NCBI GenBank assembly: GCA_017559445.1
Contig: JAFYSJ010000009.1
Span: 1 to 42,327 of the forward strand
Direction of reading: 5' to 3'
Origin: Clostridia bacterium
GTDB lineage: Bacteria; Bacillota; Clostridia; RGIG7378
Length of the DNA: 42,327 nucleotides
The notes beneath the pieces were generated by a model. The model saw nothing but the letters and a program-made list of their open reading frames with translations, did no database searches and was not told where the DNA came from. Shown piece by piece: positions 1 through 7,755 of this stretch (positions are counted from its first letter, which is position 1; every line of letters begins with the position of its first letter). The position numbers and the translations under genes are program-made.

Positions 1-232
1 GTAGAGCTTGGTCTATGGATTTGCCGCTAAGTGCTTTGCGGTATTCTTGATTGATTAGATGCTCTTCATAGTTTGTACCTACATACGTGCCGTTTACCGA
101 ATAACTGCCCATTAAAGGAAACAGGATAGAAAAGCCAATAACTGCCATGCAGACGAGAAGAGATATCCACAGCAGCTTCTTCTGCACCAACTTTTTCAGT
201 TCAAATCGGTACATGATAAGCAGGTTATTCAT
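1..232 (-). CDS. ABC transporter permease, N-terminal part only (runs off the left edge)
   Basis: The first 77 residues of a membrane protein are visible; the rest lies outside the window. It opens with a short cytoplasmic stretch rich in lysine (ELKKLVQKK), then one hydrophobic helix (WISLLVCMAVIGFSILFPL), then an extracytoplasmic segment. This is the usual start of an ABC-2-type permease. The ATG at 232 has GAGGAGGG about six bases upstream, and its first codons overlap the stop of the upstream ATPase gene by 8 bp, so the two are translationally coupled. Its partner ATPase is the adjacent gene. Substrate is unknown; the sigma factor at the head of the cluster suggests an envelope-stress or antimicrobial-peptide role (inference). 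Confidence 0.7.
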   Translation of the reverse strand, partial: MNNLLIMYRFELKKLVQKKLLWISLLVCMAVIGFSILFPLMGSYSVNGTYVGTNYEEHLINQEYRKALSGKSIDQAL

Positions 233-929
233 GGCTTCCCTCCTCAAATTGCGCAAGATAGAAGCTCTCTAAATCGCCCATCTGTTCGTCCCATGCTCCG
301 TGATAAATCAGATTTCCATCTTTCATCATAAGCACCTCATCGGCAATATGCTCGATGTCGGAAACGATATGTGTGGATAGGAGTACGATACTGTCTTTAC
401 CGAGTTGTTGTATAAGGTTTCGGAAGCGCACGCGTTCTTTGGGGTCCAATCCGGCGGTGGGTTCGTCGAGGATCAGCAGCTTCGGGTTGTTCAGCAGTGC
501 TTGAGCGATCCCCAGTCGCTGCTTCATACCGCCCGAAAATGTTTTAATCTTTTTGCGGCCCATGTCCTCAAGACCGACCAATTCCAAAAGCTCATTTGCT
601 CGCCGTTTCGCTGACTTCTTGGGCAATCCCTTCAATGCCGCCATATACATCAGAAAATCCATAGCAGTAAATTCAGGATAATAGCCAAAATCCTGAGGTA
701 AATACCCGAGTATTGCTCGATATCCTTCCTCGCTCACGTCTATACCATCAAAAGTGATAGTGCCGCTTGTAGGCAGCAGGATTCCACAGAGCATACGCAT
801 AAGGGTAGTTTTCCCAGCACCGTTGGTGCCTAAAAGGCCAAAAACGCCGTTATGCAAACGCAGGCTGACACGGTCTACTGCGGTTTTGTTCTTAAATTGC
901 TTTGTTAATCCGTCAATGATAAGTTCCAT
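225..929 (-). CDS. ABC transporter ATP-binding protein
   Basis: This is the nucleotide-binding subunit of an ABC exporter or extruder, 234 residues from the chosen start. Visible motifs in order: Walker A GTNGAGKTT, Q-loop GYLPQDFGYYPEF, signature FSGGMKQR, Walker B LLILDEPTAGLDP and the switch histidine in LLSTHIVSD. A longer frame opens ten codons upstream, but GGAGGAATATAC stands directly before the ATG at 929, so I take MELIIDG as the start. The gene overlaps the upstream membrane-protein gene by 25 bp and the downstream permease start by 8 bp, so the cluster is one transcript. The family includes exporters of peptides and multidrug type; the substrate cannot be read from the sequence. 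Confidence 0.93.
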   Translation of the reverse strand: MELIIDGLTKQFKNKTAVDRVSLRLHNGVFGLLGTNGAGKTTLMRMLCGILLPTSGTITFDGIDVSEEGYRAILGYLPQDFGYYPEFTAMDFLMYMAALKGLPKKSAKRRANELLELVGLEDMGRKKIKTFSGGMKQRLGIAQALLNNPKLLILDEPTAGLDPKERVRFRNLIQQLGKDSIVLLSTHIVSDIEHIADEVLMMKDGNLIYHGAWDEQMGDLESFYLAQFEEGSHE

Positions 930-1636
930 GTATATTCCTCCGTTCGCTTCATCATACAATGTATTTCATATGCCAACTCAATGAGTAAGAAAACCGACAA
1001 AACAAGCCACCAACCGGTATAGATTTCTTGATAGATAAGGTCTGTCACAAAATGCAGGCCGGTATTAATTCCACTGACAATTACAGCAACACACATACAC
1101 CCATAAACAGCTTCCTTACCATTGACACGGCGAGCGATCCACAAACTGAAATTTACAGTCAAAAGGTAGGGAACCATAAGATACATCCCCGTTTGAAGCA
1201 GAGAAAAATCATTGCCAATACAGCACATAGGTGTAAGAAAGGCAATTATGACGAAATTGATTAGTCCCAAAATACTCATTCTTGCGAGGACCACGCTTTT
1301 TAATGAAAAACGTGTGGACATTTCAAATTCGCTCATTCCATACGCCATTGAGCGTGTGCTTTCCGTAACTGCCAAAAGCCCCAATAAAGGAACAAATGCA
1401 GATACAACCCATAATGTATTTTCGCTGATACTGTAAGCACAGAACAGCGCAAGTAATAATATCAAGCAGGACAGAACCCTTGATGATTTTCTCACGTATG
1501 AGGCCTGCACCAATATAAACCGAAACATACCGATCTGCGGCTGAGGCAATGACCTTAAAAATCTTACCTTTTCCTGTTGATTTGGTTCAGGAGCTGCAAA
1601 TGCTTTTTGAATATTGCGCTTCAGCTTATTATTCAT
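905..1636 (-). CDS. Multi-pass membrane protein of the sigma/ABC cluster (possible anti-sigma or permease-like partner)
   Basis: This 243-residue protein has a soluble, charged N-terminus of about 55 residues followed by roughly six hydrophobic helices, the first near SCLILLLALFCAYSIS and the last near WWLVLSVFLLIELAY. I do not recognise a named family. It starts inside the 3' end of the sigma-factor gene (8-bp overlap, AAGGAGGG as ribosome site) and its own end overlaps the ATPase start. A membrane protein encoded immediately after an ECF sigma factor is often its anti-sigma factor, and the cytoplasmic N-terminus here could bind the sigma factor; that is inference. The alternative is a second ABC permease subunit. 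Confidence 0.75.
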   Translation of the reverse strand: MNNKLKRNIQKAFAAPEPNQQEKVRFLRSLPQPQIGMFRFILVQASYVRKSSRVLSCLILLLALFCAYSISENTLWVVSAFVPLLGLLAVTESTRSMAYGMSEFEMSTRFSLKSVVLARMSILGLINFVIIAFLTPMCCIGNDFSLLQTGMYLMVPYLLTVNFSLWIARRVNGKEAVYGCMCVAVIVSGINTGLHFVTDLIYQEIYTGWWLVLSVFLLIELAYEIHCMMKRTEEYTWNLSLTD

Positions 1637-2093
1637 TTGAAAATCCCTCCTTCGACATTTCTTCCTTGAGCCATTTCAATGATTTGGATAGCTTTCGATA
1701 AACGGCAAATCGGGACAAACCGGTAATCTTACAGATCGCTGTAACGGATATTTCGTTTACGTATCGCAAGAAAATCAATTCTTGTTCATCCTCCGGCAAT
1801 TTTGATATGGTCATTCTTAATGTTAAATTACTTATCAGGTCTTCGGTTGGGTCATCTATAACTTCTTCTGTTATTTCTTCTAAACTTTCAACCGTCCGCT
1901 TTCTAAAGTGATCTATACACAGATTCTTTGCAATTGTATATAAGTACGGCAGCTCTTTGTCGTTATCAAGAGTTAACCCCTGCCTATAAAATCGAAGAAA
2001 GGTTTCCTGCGTAATATCCTGTGCTAACTGCGTGTCGTACAATTTGAAATAGCAGTAACGATATATTTTGTCATATTGTTCTTCAATATCCAT
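1629..2093 (-). CDS. ECF-family RNA polymerase sigma factor
   Basis: A 154-residue sigma-70-family protein of the extracytoplasmic-function type. Region 2 is seen around residues 5-65, with the conserved AQDITQETFLRFY and a region 2.4-like LYTIAKNLCIDHFRKR. Region 4 spans about residues 95-150, with ISKLPEDEQELIFLRYVNEIS and the helix-turn-helix ISVTAICKITGLSRFAVYRKL. Region 3 is absent, as in all ECF sigmas. The start follows a GGGAGG site. It heads an overlapping cluster with a membrane protein and an ABC ATPase/permease, an arrangement where the sigma factor usually drives expression of the transporter in response to an envelope signal (inference). I see no convincing ECF promoter upstream; a weak TTGACC element lies near 2260. 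Confidence 0.92.
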   Translation of the reverse strand: MDIEEQYDKIYRYCYFKLYDTQLAQDITQETFLRFYRQGLTLDNDKELPYLYTIAKNLCIDHFRKRTVESLEEITEEVIDDPTEDLISNLTLRMTISKLPEDEQELIFLRYVNEISVTAICKITGLSRFAVYRKLSKSLKWLKEEMSKEGFSNE

Positions 2094-2288
2094 GTGCTAC
2101 AAAACCTCCCTTCATGATGTTTAACGGATTAGGGGTATCAAATGTGCGGCTATTCAAAAAAATCTTTATCCTTTTCCTTTCGTCATTCCTTCTGCAATTC
2201 AATGCATTTTTAATGAAGACATCTCCACTTTTGGCAAGGATAGAACTAATCTTGCGAAAAGTTAGTGGTCAAGGTCTCTCTTGCGACC

Positions 2289-2332
2289 AAAAAATAAGAC
2301 CTTGGTCATCGTTTCCGATGACACAAGGTCTT
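2289..2332 (-). terminator. Intrinsic terminator of guaA
   Basis: A 16-bp stem with one bulged base at 2296-2332 carries a GAAA tetraloop on the minus strand and is followed by six T residues (2289-2294). It lies about 105 bases after the guaA stop codon and separates guaA from the leftward sigma-factor cluster. Confidence 0.85.
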
Positions 2333-2436
2333 CAAAATTACTATATTGTTTGCTTTTGCAGTGATTTATCTAATGGGGAAAGGATAAAGAAAATTGCCCC
2401 GAAGAGGATAAACCATTTTTGCTAAAACACTATTTA

Positions 2437-3417
2437 CTATTCCCACTCAATTGTGCCGATTGGCTTTGGTGTCAAATCGTACAATACTCTGTTGATACCC
2501 TCAACCTCATGAGTGATTCTATCTGTAATCTTGTGAAGTACGCTGTAATCGATCTCCTCAATAGTAGCTGTCATAGCGTCCATTGTGTTAACAGCACGGA
2601 TAATTGCGGGCCATCCCTCATATCTCTTGCCATCTCTTACACCAACACTCTTTGTGTCTGGTACTGCGATGAAGTACTGCCATACCTTACCTGCAAGGCC
2701 AGCGATCTCAAACTCCTCACGGAGAATAGCATCTGCCTCACGGAGAGCATGAAGTCTATCTCTTGTAATAGCACCAAGGCAACGTACGCCAAGTCCAGGA
2801 CCTGGGAATGGCTGACGGTATACCATGTTGTGAGGAAGACCCAATGCGTCACCTACAACTCTAACCTCGTCCTTATAAAGGAGCTTAACAGGCTCAACCA
2901 ACTCAAACTGCATGTCCTCTGGGAGACCGCCTACGTTGTGGTGTGCCTTAACGCCGTCGGACTCGAGAATGTCAGGATAAATTGTACCCTGTGCCAAGAA
3001 GGAAATACCCTCAAGCTTAGTAGCCTCTTCGTCAAATACCTTGATGAACTCGTTACCGATAATCTTACGCTTTCTCTCAGGCTCAACTACGCCATCCAAC
3101 AAATCGAGGAAACGGTCTGTAGCATCTACATAAACCAAGTTAGCATCTAACTGCTTACCGAATACTTCAACAACCTGCTCGCTCTCACCCTTACGCATGA
3201 GTCCATGGTTAACGTGTACACAAACCAACTGCTTGCCAACAGCCTTGATCAAAAGAGCTGCAACAACAGATGAATCAACGCCACCAGACAAAGCCAACAA
3301 AACCTTCTTGTCGCCAATCTGTGCTCTAAGTTCAGCTACCTGCTCGTCGATAAAAGCATTAGCCAACTCAAGAGTCGTAATGCGTTCCATTGTATCGGGT
3401 CGCTTATTACCGTTCAT
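2437..3417 (-). CDS. guaA: GMP synthetase, ATP-pyrophosphatase plus dimerisation domains only
   Basis: Converts XMP to GMP using ATP and ammonia. The protein is 326 residues, against about 510 for the usual bacterial GuaA. The ATP-pyrophosphatase P-loop SGGVDSS sits at residues 44-50, and the C-terminal dimerisation domain has QPFPGPGLGVRCLG and ends in the conserved PKPIGTIEWE. The N-terminal class I glutamine amidotransferase domain (Cys-His-Glu triad) is missing; upstream of the ATG the sequence is non-coding with a ribosome site (GGAGGATAATAT), so this is not a truncated reading. It therefore needs free ammonia or a separate glutaminase subunit, as with the split archaeal enzyme. It appears monocistronic with its own terminator. 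Confidence 0.9.
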   Translation of the reverse strand: MNGNKRPDTMERITTLELANAFIDEQVAELRAQIGDKKVLLALSGGVDSSVVAALLIKAVGKQLVCVHVNHGLMRKGESEQVVEVFGKQLDANLVYVDATDRFLDLLDGVVEPERKRKIIGNEFIKVFDEEATKLEGISFLAQGTIYPDILESDGVKAHHNVGGLPEDMQFELVEPVKLLYKDEVRVVGDALGLPHNMVYRQPFPGPGLGVRCLGAITRDRLHALREADAILREEFEIAGLAGKVWQYFIAVPDTKSVGVRDGKRYEGWPAIIRAVNTMDAMTATIEEIDYSVLHKITDRITHEVEGINRVLYDLTPKPIGTIEWE

Positions 3418-3483
3418 ATATTATCCTCCGTTGAATCGTTTCGGGCCCTACCCTACTCCGTAAAATTACAAGTGTCACTGGAT

Positions 3484-3512
3484 ATTATATACCCAACTTC
3501 TCTTATAGAAAA
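3484..3512 (-). promoter_or_regulatory. Putative guaA promoter
   Basis: A perfect -10 TATAAT (3484-3489) lies 17 bp from a weak -35 TTTTCT (3507-3512). No purine-riboswitch core is recognisable between it and guaA. An AT-rich inverted repeat at about 3519-3553 may mark the end of the upstream CDF gene but lacks a clean T-tract. Confidence 0.4.
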
Positions 3513-3557
3513 TCCATTTTTATAACAAAATAAAAGTTTTTTTGTCCTTTTGTTATA

Positions 3558-4760
3558 TTACTTTTTTAACCCTGGCATGTCAGCAATATCCGGAACAAAC
3601 TCTCTGTCCACTGTAATTACTGTCATGTACTTAGGGTTAATTTCCTTGATTCTCTTAGTAATCTCCACCTTGAGCATATCTGGAGTGTACTTCTCTACGT
3701 CATATGGGTGAAGCACGTCAAAAATAAGATTTGTATGTGTGGGACCAACTACCATTCGGAAGTCGTGGATTGAAAGTCTTTCGTCAACTCCCTTTACCAC
3801 TGTGTTAACCAAAACCTTGGTGCTCCTTACGAACTGGTTATCGTCCTCGATGGGGTCCATGTGAATAACAAGACGGATGTTATGCTCTTCCCACATGTCT
3901 CTCTCAATGTTATCGATGGTATCGTGAGCTTGCAAAATATCTGAATTTGCAGAAACCTCAACGTGCACAGATGCAAACCACATGTTAGGGCCATAGTTAT
4001 GTACCATGAGATCGTGGATACCCTTAACACCATCATATCCTGCAATGTGCTCATAAATAACGCGAATAAGCTCTCTGTCTGGTGCCTCGCCAAGGAGAAC
4101 CCTCATGTTCTCAAGGGCAATGCCAATACCTGCCTTGCAAATAAAGATTGCAACTAAAATACCCATGTAACCGTCCAGGTTAAGGCCAGTAAATGCAGAA
4201 ATAATGGATGCAACCAAAACTGCTGTTGTGGACAATACGTCAGAAATACTGTCTGCCGCAGTTGCCATCATCATCTGAGAATCGATTATTTTGCCAAGCT
4301 TTCTGTTAAAGAAATAGAGCCAAAGCTTACCCAAAATAGACAGAACCAGAACAATGGCCACAGCCCATCCGAACTCGGAATCCACAGGGTTAATGATCTT
4401 TTCCACAGAGGACTTTCCAAGCTCCACGCCCAAGAACAAGATAAGTACAGCAACAATAATAGTTGTAATATACTCTACTCTAGCATGTCCAAAGGGGTGC
4501 TCCTTGTCCGCAGGGCGAGATGCCATCTTAAATCCCACAAAGGAAATAATGGAGGATCCTGCGTCGGACAAGTTGTTAATAGCATCTGCCACAATGGAAA
4601 CGCTGTTTGACAAAAGTCCCACTGCCAACTTGGACATAGAAAGGAGCAGGTTAACAACAATACCTGTTACACTGCTCAAAAATCCGTACTTACTGCGAAC
4701 CACTGGGCTCTGTACGTTCTCCCTATCCTTAACAAACAAACGGATCAACAGATCTGTCAT
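3558..4760 (-). CDS. Cation diffusion facilitator (CDF) metal exporter with long C-terminal domain
   Basis: A 400-residue metal/proton antiporter of the CDF family (usual length about 300). Six helices lie in residues 25-220. The metal site of helix 2 reads D59-AIN-N63 in VADAINNLSDAGSS, the loop HPFGHARVEY follows, and helix 5 has DSISD (DxxxD). The absence of histidine at both sites fits a Mn2+ or Fe2+ rather than Zn2+ preference (family knowledge, so an inference here). A cytoplasmic domain follows at about 225-300, with about 95 further residues that repeat the domain's character (FRMVVGPTHTNLIFDVL). Its ATG overlaps the stop of the aminotransferase gene by 4 bp. Confidence 0.92.
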   Translation of the reverse strand: MTDLLIRLFVKDRENVQSPVVRSKYGFLSSVTGIVVNLLLSMSKLAVGLLSNSVSIVADAINNLSDAGSSIISFVGFKMASRPADKEHPFGHARVEYITTIIVAVLILFLGVELGKSSVEKIINPVDSEFGWAVAIVLVLSILGKLWLYFFNRKLGKIIDSQMMMATAADSISDVLSTTAVLVASIISAFTGLNLDGYMGILVAIFICKAGIGIALENMRVLLGEAPDRELIRVIYEHIAGYDGVKGIHDLMVHNYGPNMWFASVHVEVSANSDILQAHDTIDNIERDMWEEHNIRLVIHMDPIEDDNQFVRSTKVLVNTVVKGVDERLSIHDFRMVVGPTHTNLIFDVLHPYDVEKYTPDMLKVEITKRIKEINPKYMTVITVDREFVPDIADMPGLKK

Positions 4761-5926
4761 TTTTTCATAAACCTTTCAATACGCTCAAGAGCCTTCTCGA
4801 TATTCTTGATTGAATATGCGTAAGACACTCGGATAAAGCCTTCGCCGCTGGCACCAAATGCATTGCCAGGTACTACAGCAACTCTCTGCTCCTCCAAAAG
4901 CTTAGTACAGAACTCCTCAGATGTAAGGCCTGTGGAGCGAATGCATGGGAATACATAGAATGCTCCCTTAGGCTCAAAACAAGTAAGTCCCAGCTTGTTA
5001 AAGCCGTCTATGATATATCTACGGCGCATGTCGTACTCTTCCTTCATCATGGCAATATCTGAATCGCCATTGCGCAAAGCCTCAATAGCTGCATACTGAG
5101 CTGTTGTGGGAGCAGACATAATGCCAAACTGGTGAACCTTAATCATCTGCTTAATAAGTGGAGCTGGTCCACAAGCAAAACCAATACGCCAGCCTGTCAT
5201 GGCATAAGCCTTAGAAAGACCGTTAATTACAACTGTTCTCTCCATCATGCCTGGAATATTAGCAATAGAAACATGCTTTTCTCCGCCATATGTAAGCTCT
5301 GCATAGAGCTCGTCTGACAAAACAACAATATTTGTCTCTGCCAAAACCTCTGCAATTTCCTCCAAATCCTCCTTGGCCATAATGCCACCTGTTGGGTTAT
5401 TGGGGAAAGGCAAAATAAGGAGCTTAGTCTTAGGAGTAATAGCCTCCCTAAGCTGTTTAGCTGTAAGTCTAAACTCGTCCTCTTCCTTAAGGTCAATCGT
5501 TACTGGTGTACCACCTGCCATCTGTACCATAGGCACATAGCAAACGAATGCTGGCTCGGGGATAATAACCTCATCTCCTGGAGTAACAAGGCAACGAATA
5601 GCAGCATCAATAGCCTCGCTACCACCTACAGATACAAGCACCTGAGTTGCTGCATCATACTTAAGGTCGAATCTGCGATTCATGTAGTTGCAAATCTCTT
5701 TACGAAGCTCCATAAGGCCTGCATTTCCTGTGTAGTGGGTATGTCCCTTTTCCAAAGAAAGAATGCCTGCTTCTCTAATATGCCAAGGAGTAACAAAATC
5801 TGGCTCTCCTACGCCAAGAGAAACCACGTCCTCCATAGTAGCTGCAATGTCGAAGAAACGACGAATACCAGAAGGTGGAATGTCCACCACCGTTTTGTTA
5901 AGAGTACTATTAATATCAAATGCCAT
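4757..5926 (-). CDS. Class I/II pyridoxal-phosphate aminotransferase
   Basis: A 389-residue fold-type I aminotransferase transferring an amino group between an amino acid and a 2-oxo acid. Visible features: substrate-side SLGVGEPDF near residue 40, the loop FPNNPTGG near 175, the aspartate in VVLSDELYAELTY, the PLP-binding lysine in GLSKAYAMTGWRIGFA near 240, and the C-terminal arginine segment FIRVSYAYS. Substrate cannot be assigned; the aspartate/aromatic aminotransferase subgroup is most likely. It follows an Lrp/AsnC regulator with only two intervening bases, the standard pairing in which Lrp senses the amino acid handled by the enzyme, and it overlaps the CDF gene by 4 bp. Confidence 0.94.
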   Translation of the reverse strand: MAFDINSTLNKTVVDIPPSGIRRFFDIAATMEDVVSLGVGEPDFVTPWHIREAGILSLEKGHTHYTGNAGLMELRKEICNYMNRRFDLKYDAATQVLVSVGGSEAIDAAIRCLVTPGDEVIIPEPAFVCYVPMVQMAGGTPVTIDLKEEDEFRLTAKQLREAITPKTKLLILPFPNNPTGGIMAKEDLEEIAEVLAETNIVVLSDELYAELTYGGEKHVSIANIPGMMERTVVINGLSKAYAMTGWRIGFACGPAPLIKQMIKVHQFGIMSAPTTAQYAAIEALRNGDSDIAMMKEEYDMRRRYIIDGFNKLGLTCFEPKGAFYVFPCIRSTGLTSEEFCTKLLEEQRVAVVPGNAFGASGEGFIRVSYAYSIKNIEKALERIERFMKK

Positions 5927-5928
5927 AA

Positions 5929-6423
5929 TTACAGTACCACCTGTCTATCATCCTGGTTGTCCTTTTCGTACACGATGCCGTTCTGCTTATACTTGCGCAA
6001 AACAAAGCATGTGTTCTGGCTAACAACACAATCCATTGGAGCAATACGCTCAGCTGCAAAAAGTGCAACCTCCTTCATTGTAGCGCCCTCTACCTCAACG
6101 AGGATATCGTATGCACCGCTCATAAGGTAAACGCTGCGAACCTGAGGATACTGCCACATTCTCTCTGCGATGCGGTCAAATCCCTCTCCGTACTGAGGAG
6201 TAACCTTGAGCTCGATAAGGGCAACTACTCTCTCCTGACCAGCCTTATCCCAGTTGATCAAAGTGTGCTTTCCTACGATAACGCCTTCCTGCTCCAACTC
6301 ATAAATAGTAGCCGCTACTTCCGCCTCAGACATACCCGCGAGCAACGCCATCTGAGCATAAGTTAAGTTCTCATCTCTGGCGATAATGTTCAATAATTCA
6401 AGCTTTTTGTCCTTGGTCATCAT
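5929..6423 (-). CDS. Lrp/AsnC-family transcriptional regulator
   Basis: A DNA-binding amino-acid sensor of about 164 residues. The winged helix-turn-helix is in residues 5-60 (LLNIIARDENLTYAQMALLAGMSEAEVAATIYELE), followed by the RAM/Lrp ligand-binding domain from about 70 to 145 (VALIELKV...VRSVYLMSGAYDILVEVEG). A GGAGG sits five bases before the ATG at 6423; an upstream ATG at 6435 would place that site inside the coding region, so the shorter start is preferred. The gene lies 12 bp after the M16 protease stop and two bases before the aminotransferase, which it may control as well as itself. Confidence 0.92.
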   Translation of the reverse strand: MMTKDKKLELLNIIARDENLTYAQMALLAGMSEAEVAATIYELEQEGVIVGKHTLINWDKAGQERVVALIELKVTPQYGEGFDRIAERMWQYPQVRSVYLMSGAYDILVEVEGATMKEVALFAAERIAPMDCVVSQNTCFVLRKYKQNGIVYEKDNQDDRQVVL

Positions 6424-6435
6424 AGCAACCTCCAT

Positions 6436-7749
6436 CTACTTTAAATAATTTTGAATTTGTTCTTTTGTGATGTTTCCCACAGCAGAAATGGCAAAATCCT
6501 GAGATGAGAGACAATGTCTCAAAACCTCATTAATCTTGTCTGTACTAAGGTTGTCCACCATGTCGATAACCTGATCTAGAGTCTTAATCTCGTTATACAA
6601 AACCAAGCTCTTGCCAAGGCTGTTCATCCTAGAACCACTGCTCTCAGATGCCAAAACCATGGTTCCCTTAATCTGCTGTCTAAGAATATTCATCTCGTCC
6701 TCAGATATGCCCTCTGTAGCCAGTGCACTAAGCTGCTCTCTAACTACCTTGATAAACTCCTGGGCCTTATCTGGGTTCATGGCACCGTATACAGTAAATG
6801 CACCATTGCCCTTGTTGTTGGACACATATGTGTAAGTGCTATATACCAAGCCTCTCTTTTCTCTCAACTCCTGGAAAAGTCTAGAGCTCATACCGCCGCC
6901 CAAATATGTGCTGACGATACCCATGGCCATACTCTCCATCTCATCCTCTGGTGGAGGGCAAGGGAGTGAAATGCACATGTGAAGCTGCTCTATATCCTTG
7001 TTCCTAACGTAAAGGCCTGGGTGGAAAGTGGCCTTGGCATAGTCTGTGTGGGAACCTGTTCCCCTCTCCCATTTACCAAAATACTTTTCCACTGCCTCCA
7101 AAAGCTGTTCCTTATCAAAGTTGCCAGCTACTGAAATACAGGCGTTATCTGGAGTATAGTAACGCTTAGTATATTCCTTAAAGGCCTTTGTGTCTATGTT
7201 TTTGAGGGACTGGGCTGTGCCCAAAATAGGCAATCCAAGGGAATCGTCGCTATATGTTCCCTGAGCCAAAAGCTCATGAACTAGATCCTCTGGAGTGTCC
7301 TCGTCCATGCTAATTTCCTCCAAGACAACCTGTCTCTCCAAGTCAATATCCTCTTGGGCGAACTTGGAATTAAGAACCATGTCGGACAAAACATCAAGTG
7401 CTGTGTCCAAGCTAGTATCCAATGTCTTAGTGAAATAGCAAGTGACCTCCTTGCCTGTGAAGGCGTTAATCTGGCCACCAATATTCTCAATACATTCAGC
7501 CAACTCCTTGGCTGTTCTAGTTGTTGTTCCCTTAAAAAGCATATGCTCAGTAAAGTGGGAAATTCCACTGGGAGCAACATAACCCTCACTTAAAAGGGAA
7601 GTTCCGCCATGTTCTCCCACGGCGGAACTCTCATTACGGGAGCCCGTGCCGATCCACACACCTACTGCTATTGAACGCAAGTTAGGCATATGTTCCCACA
7701 CGATTCTCAACCCGTTATTTAATTCTGTTTTACCAAAAATTTCTCTCAC
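6436..7749 (-). CDS. M16-family zinc metalloprotease (processing-peptidase-like)
   Basis: A 437-residue insulinase-family protease, similar in order and neighbourhood to MlpA/YmxG of Bacillus subtilis, which also follows pnp. The inverted zinc motif HFTEH (HxxEH) is followed by MLFKGT, and the distal glutamate is in the segment EDIDLERQVVLEEISMDEDTPED. The C-terminal inactive half begins near residue 220 and keeps GGGMSSRLFQELREKRGL. Odd point: just before HFTEH, where family members have about ten residues, there is an extra segment of about 16 to 20 residues (GEHGGTSLLSEGYVAP). The start is a GTG seven bases after pnp with a poor ribosome site, so translation is probably coupled to pnp. Confidence 0.9.
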   Translation of the reverse strand: MREIFGKTELNNGLRIVWEHMPNLRSIAVGVWIGTGSRNESSAVGEHGGTSLLSEGYVAPSGISHFTEHMLFKGTTTRTAKELAECIENIGGQINAFTGKEVTCYFTKTLDTSLDTALDVLSDMVLNSKFAQEDIDLERQVVLEEISMDEDTPEDLVHELLAQGTYSDDSLGLPILGTAQSLKNIDTKAFKEYTKRYYTPDNACISVAGNFDKEQLLEAVEKYFGKWERGTGSHTDYAKATFHPGLYVRNKDIEQLHMCISLPCPPPEDEMESMAMGIVSTYLGGGMSSRLFQELREKRGLVYSTYTYVSNNKGNGAFTVYGAMNPDKAQEFIKVVREQLSALATEGISEDEMNILRQQIKGTMVLASESSGSRMNSLGKSLVLYNEIKTLDQVIDMVDNLSTDKINEVLRHCLSSQDFAISAVGNITKEQIQNYLK

Positions 7750-7755
7750 GAAAAA

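Noticed and set aside
2114-2425. Rightward open frame of 103 codons upstream of the guaA 3' end
   Set aside because: No ribosome site and it runs through the hairpin of the guaA terminator.
3418-3483. Purine riboswitch before guaA
   Set aside because: The conserved core of the purine aptamer and its loop-loop bases are not present.
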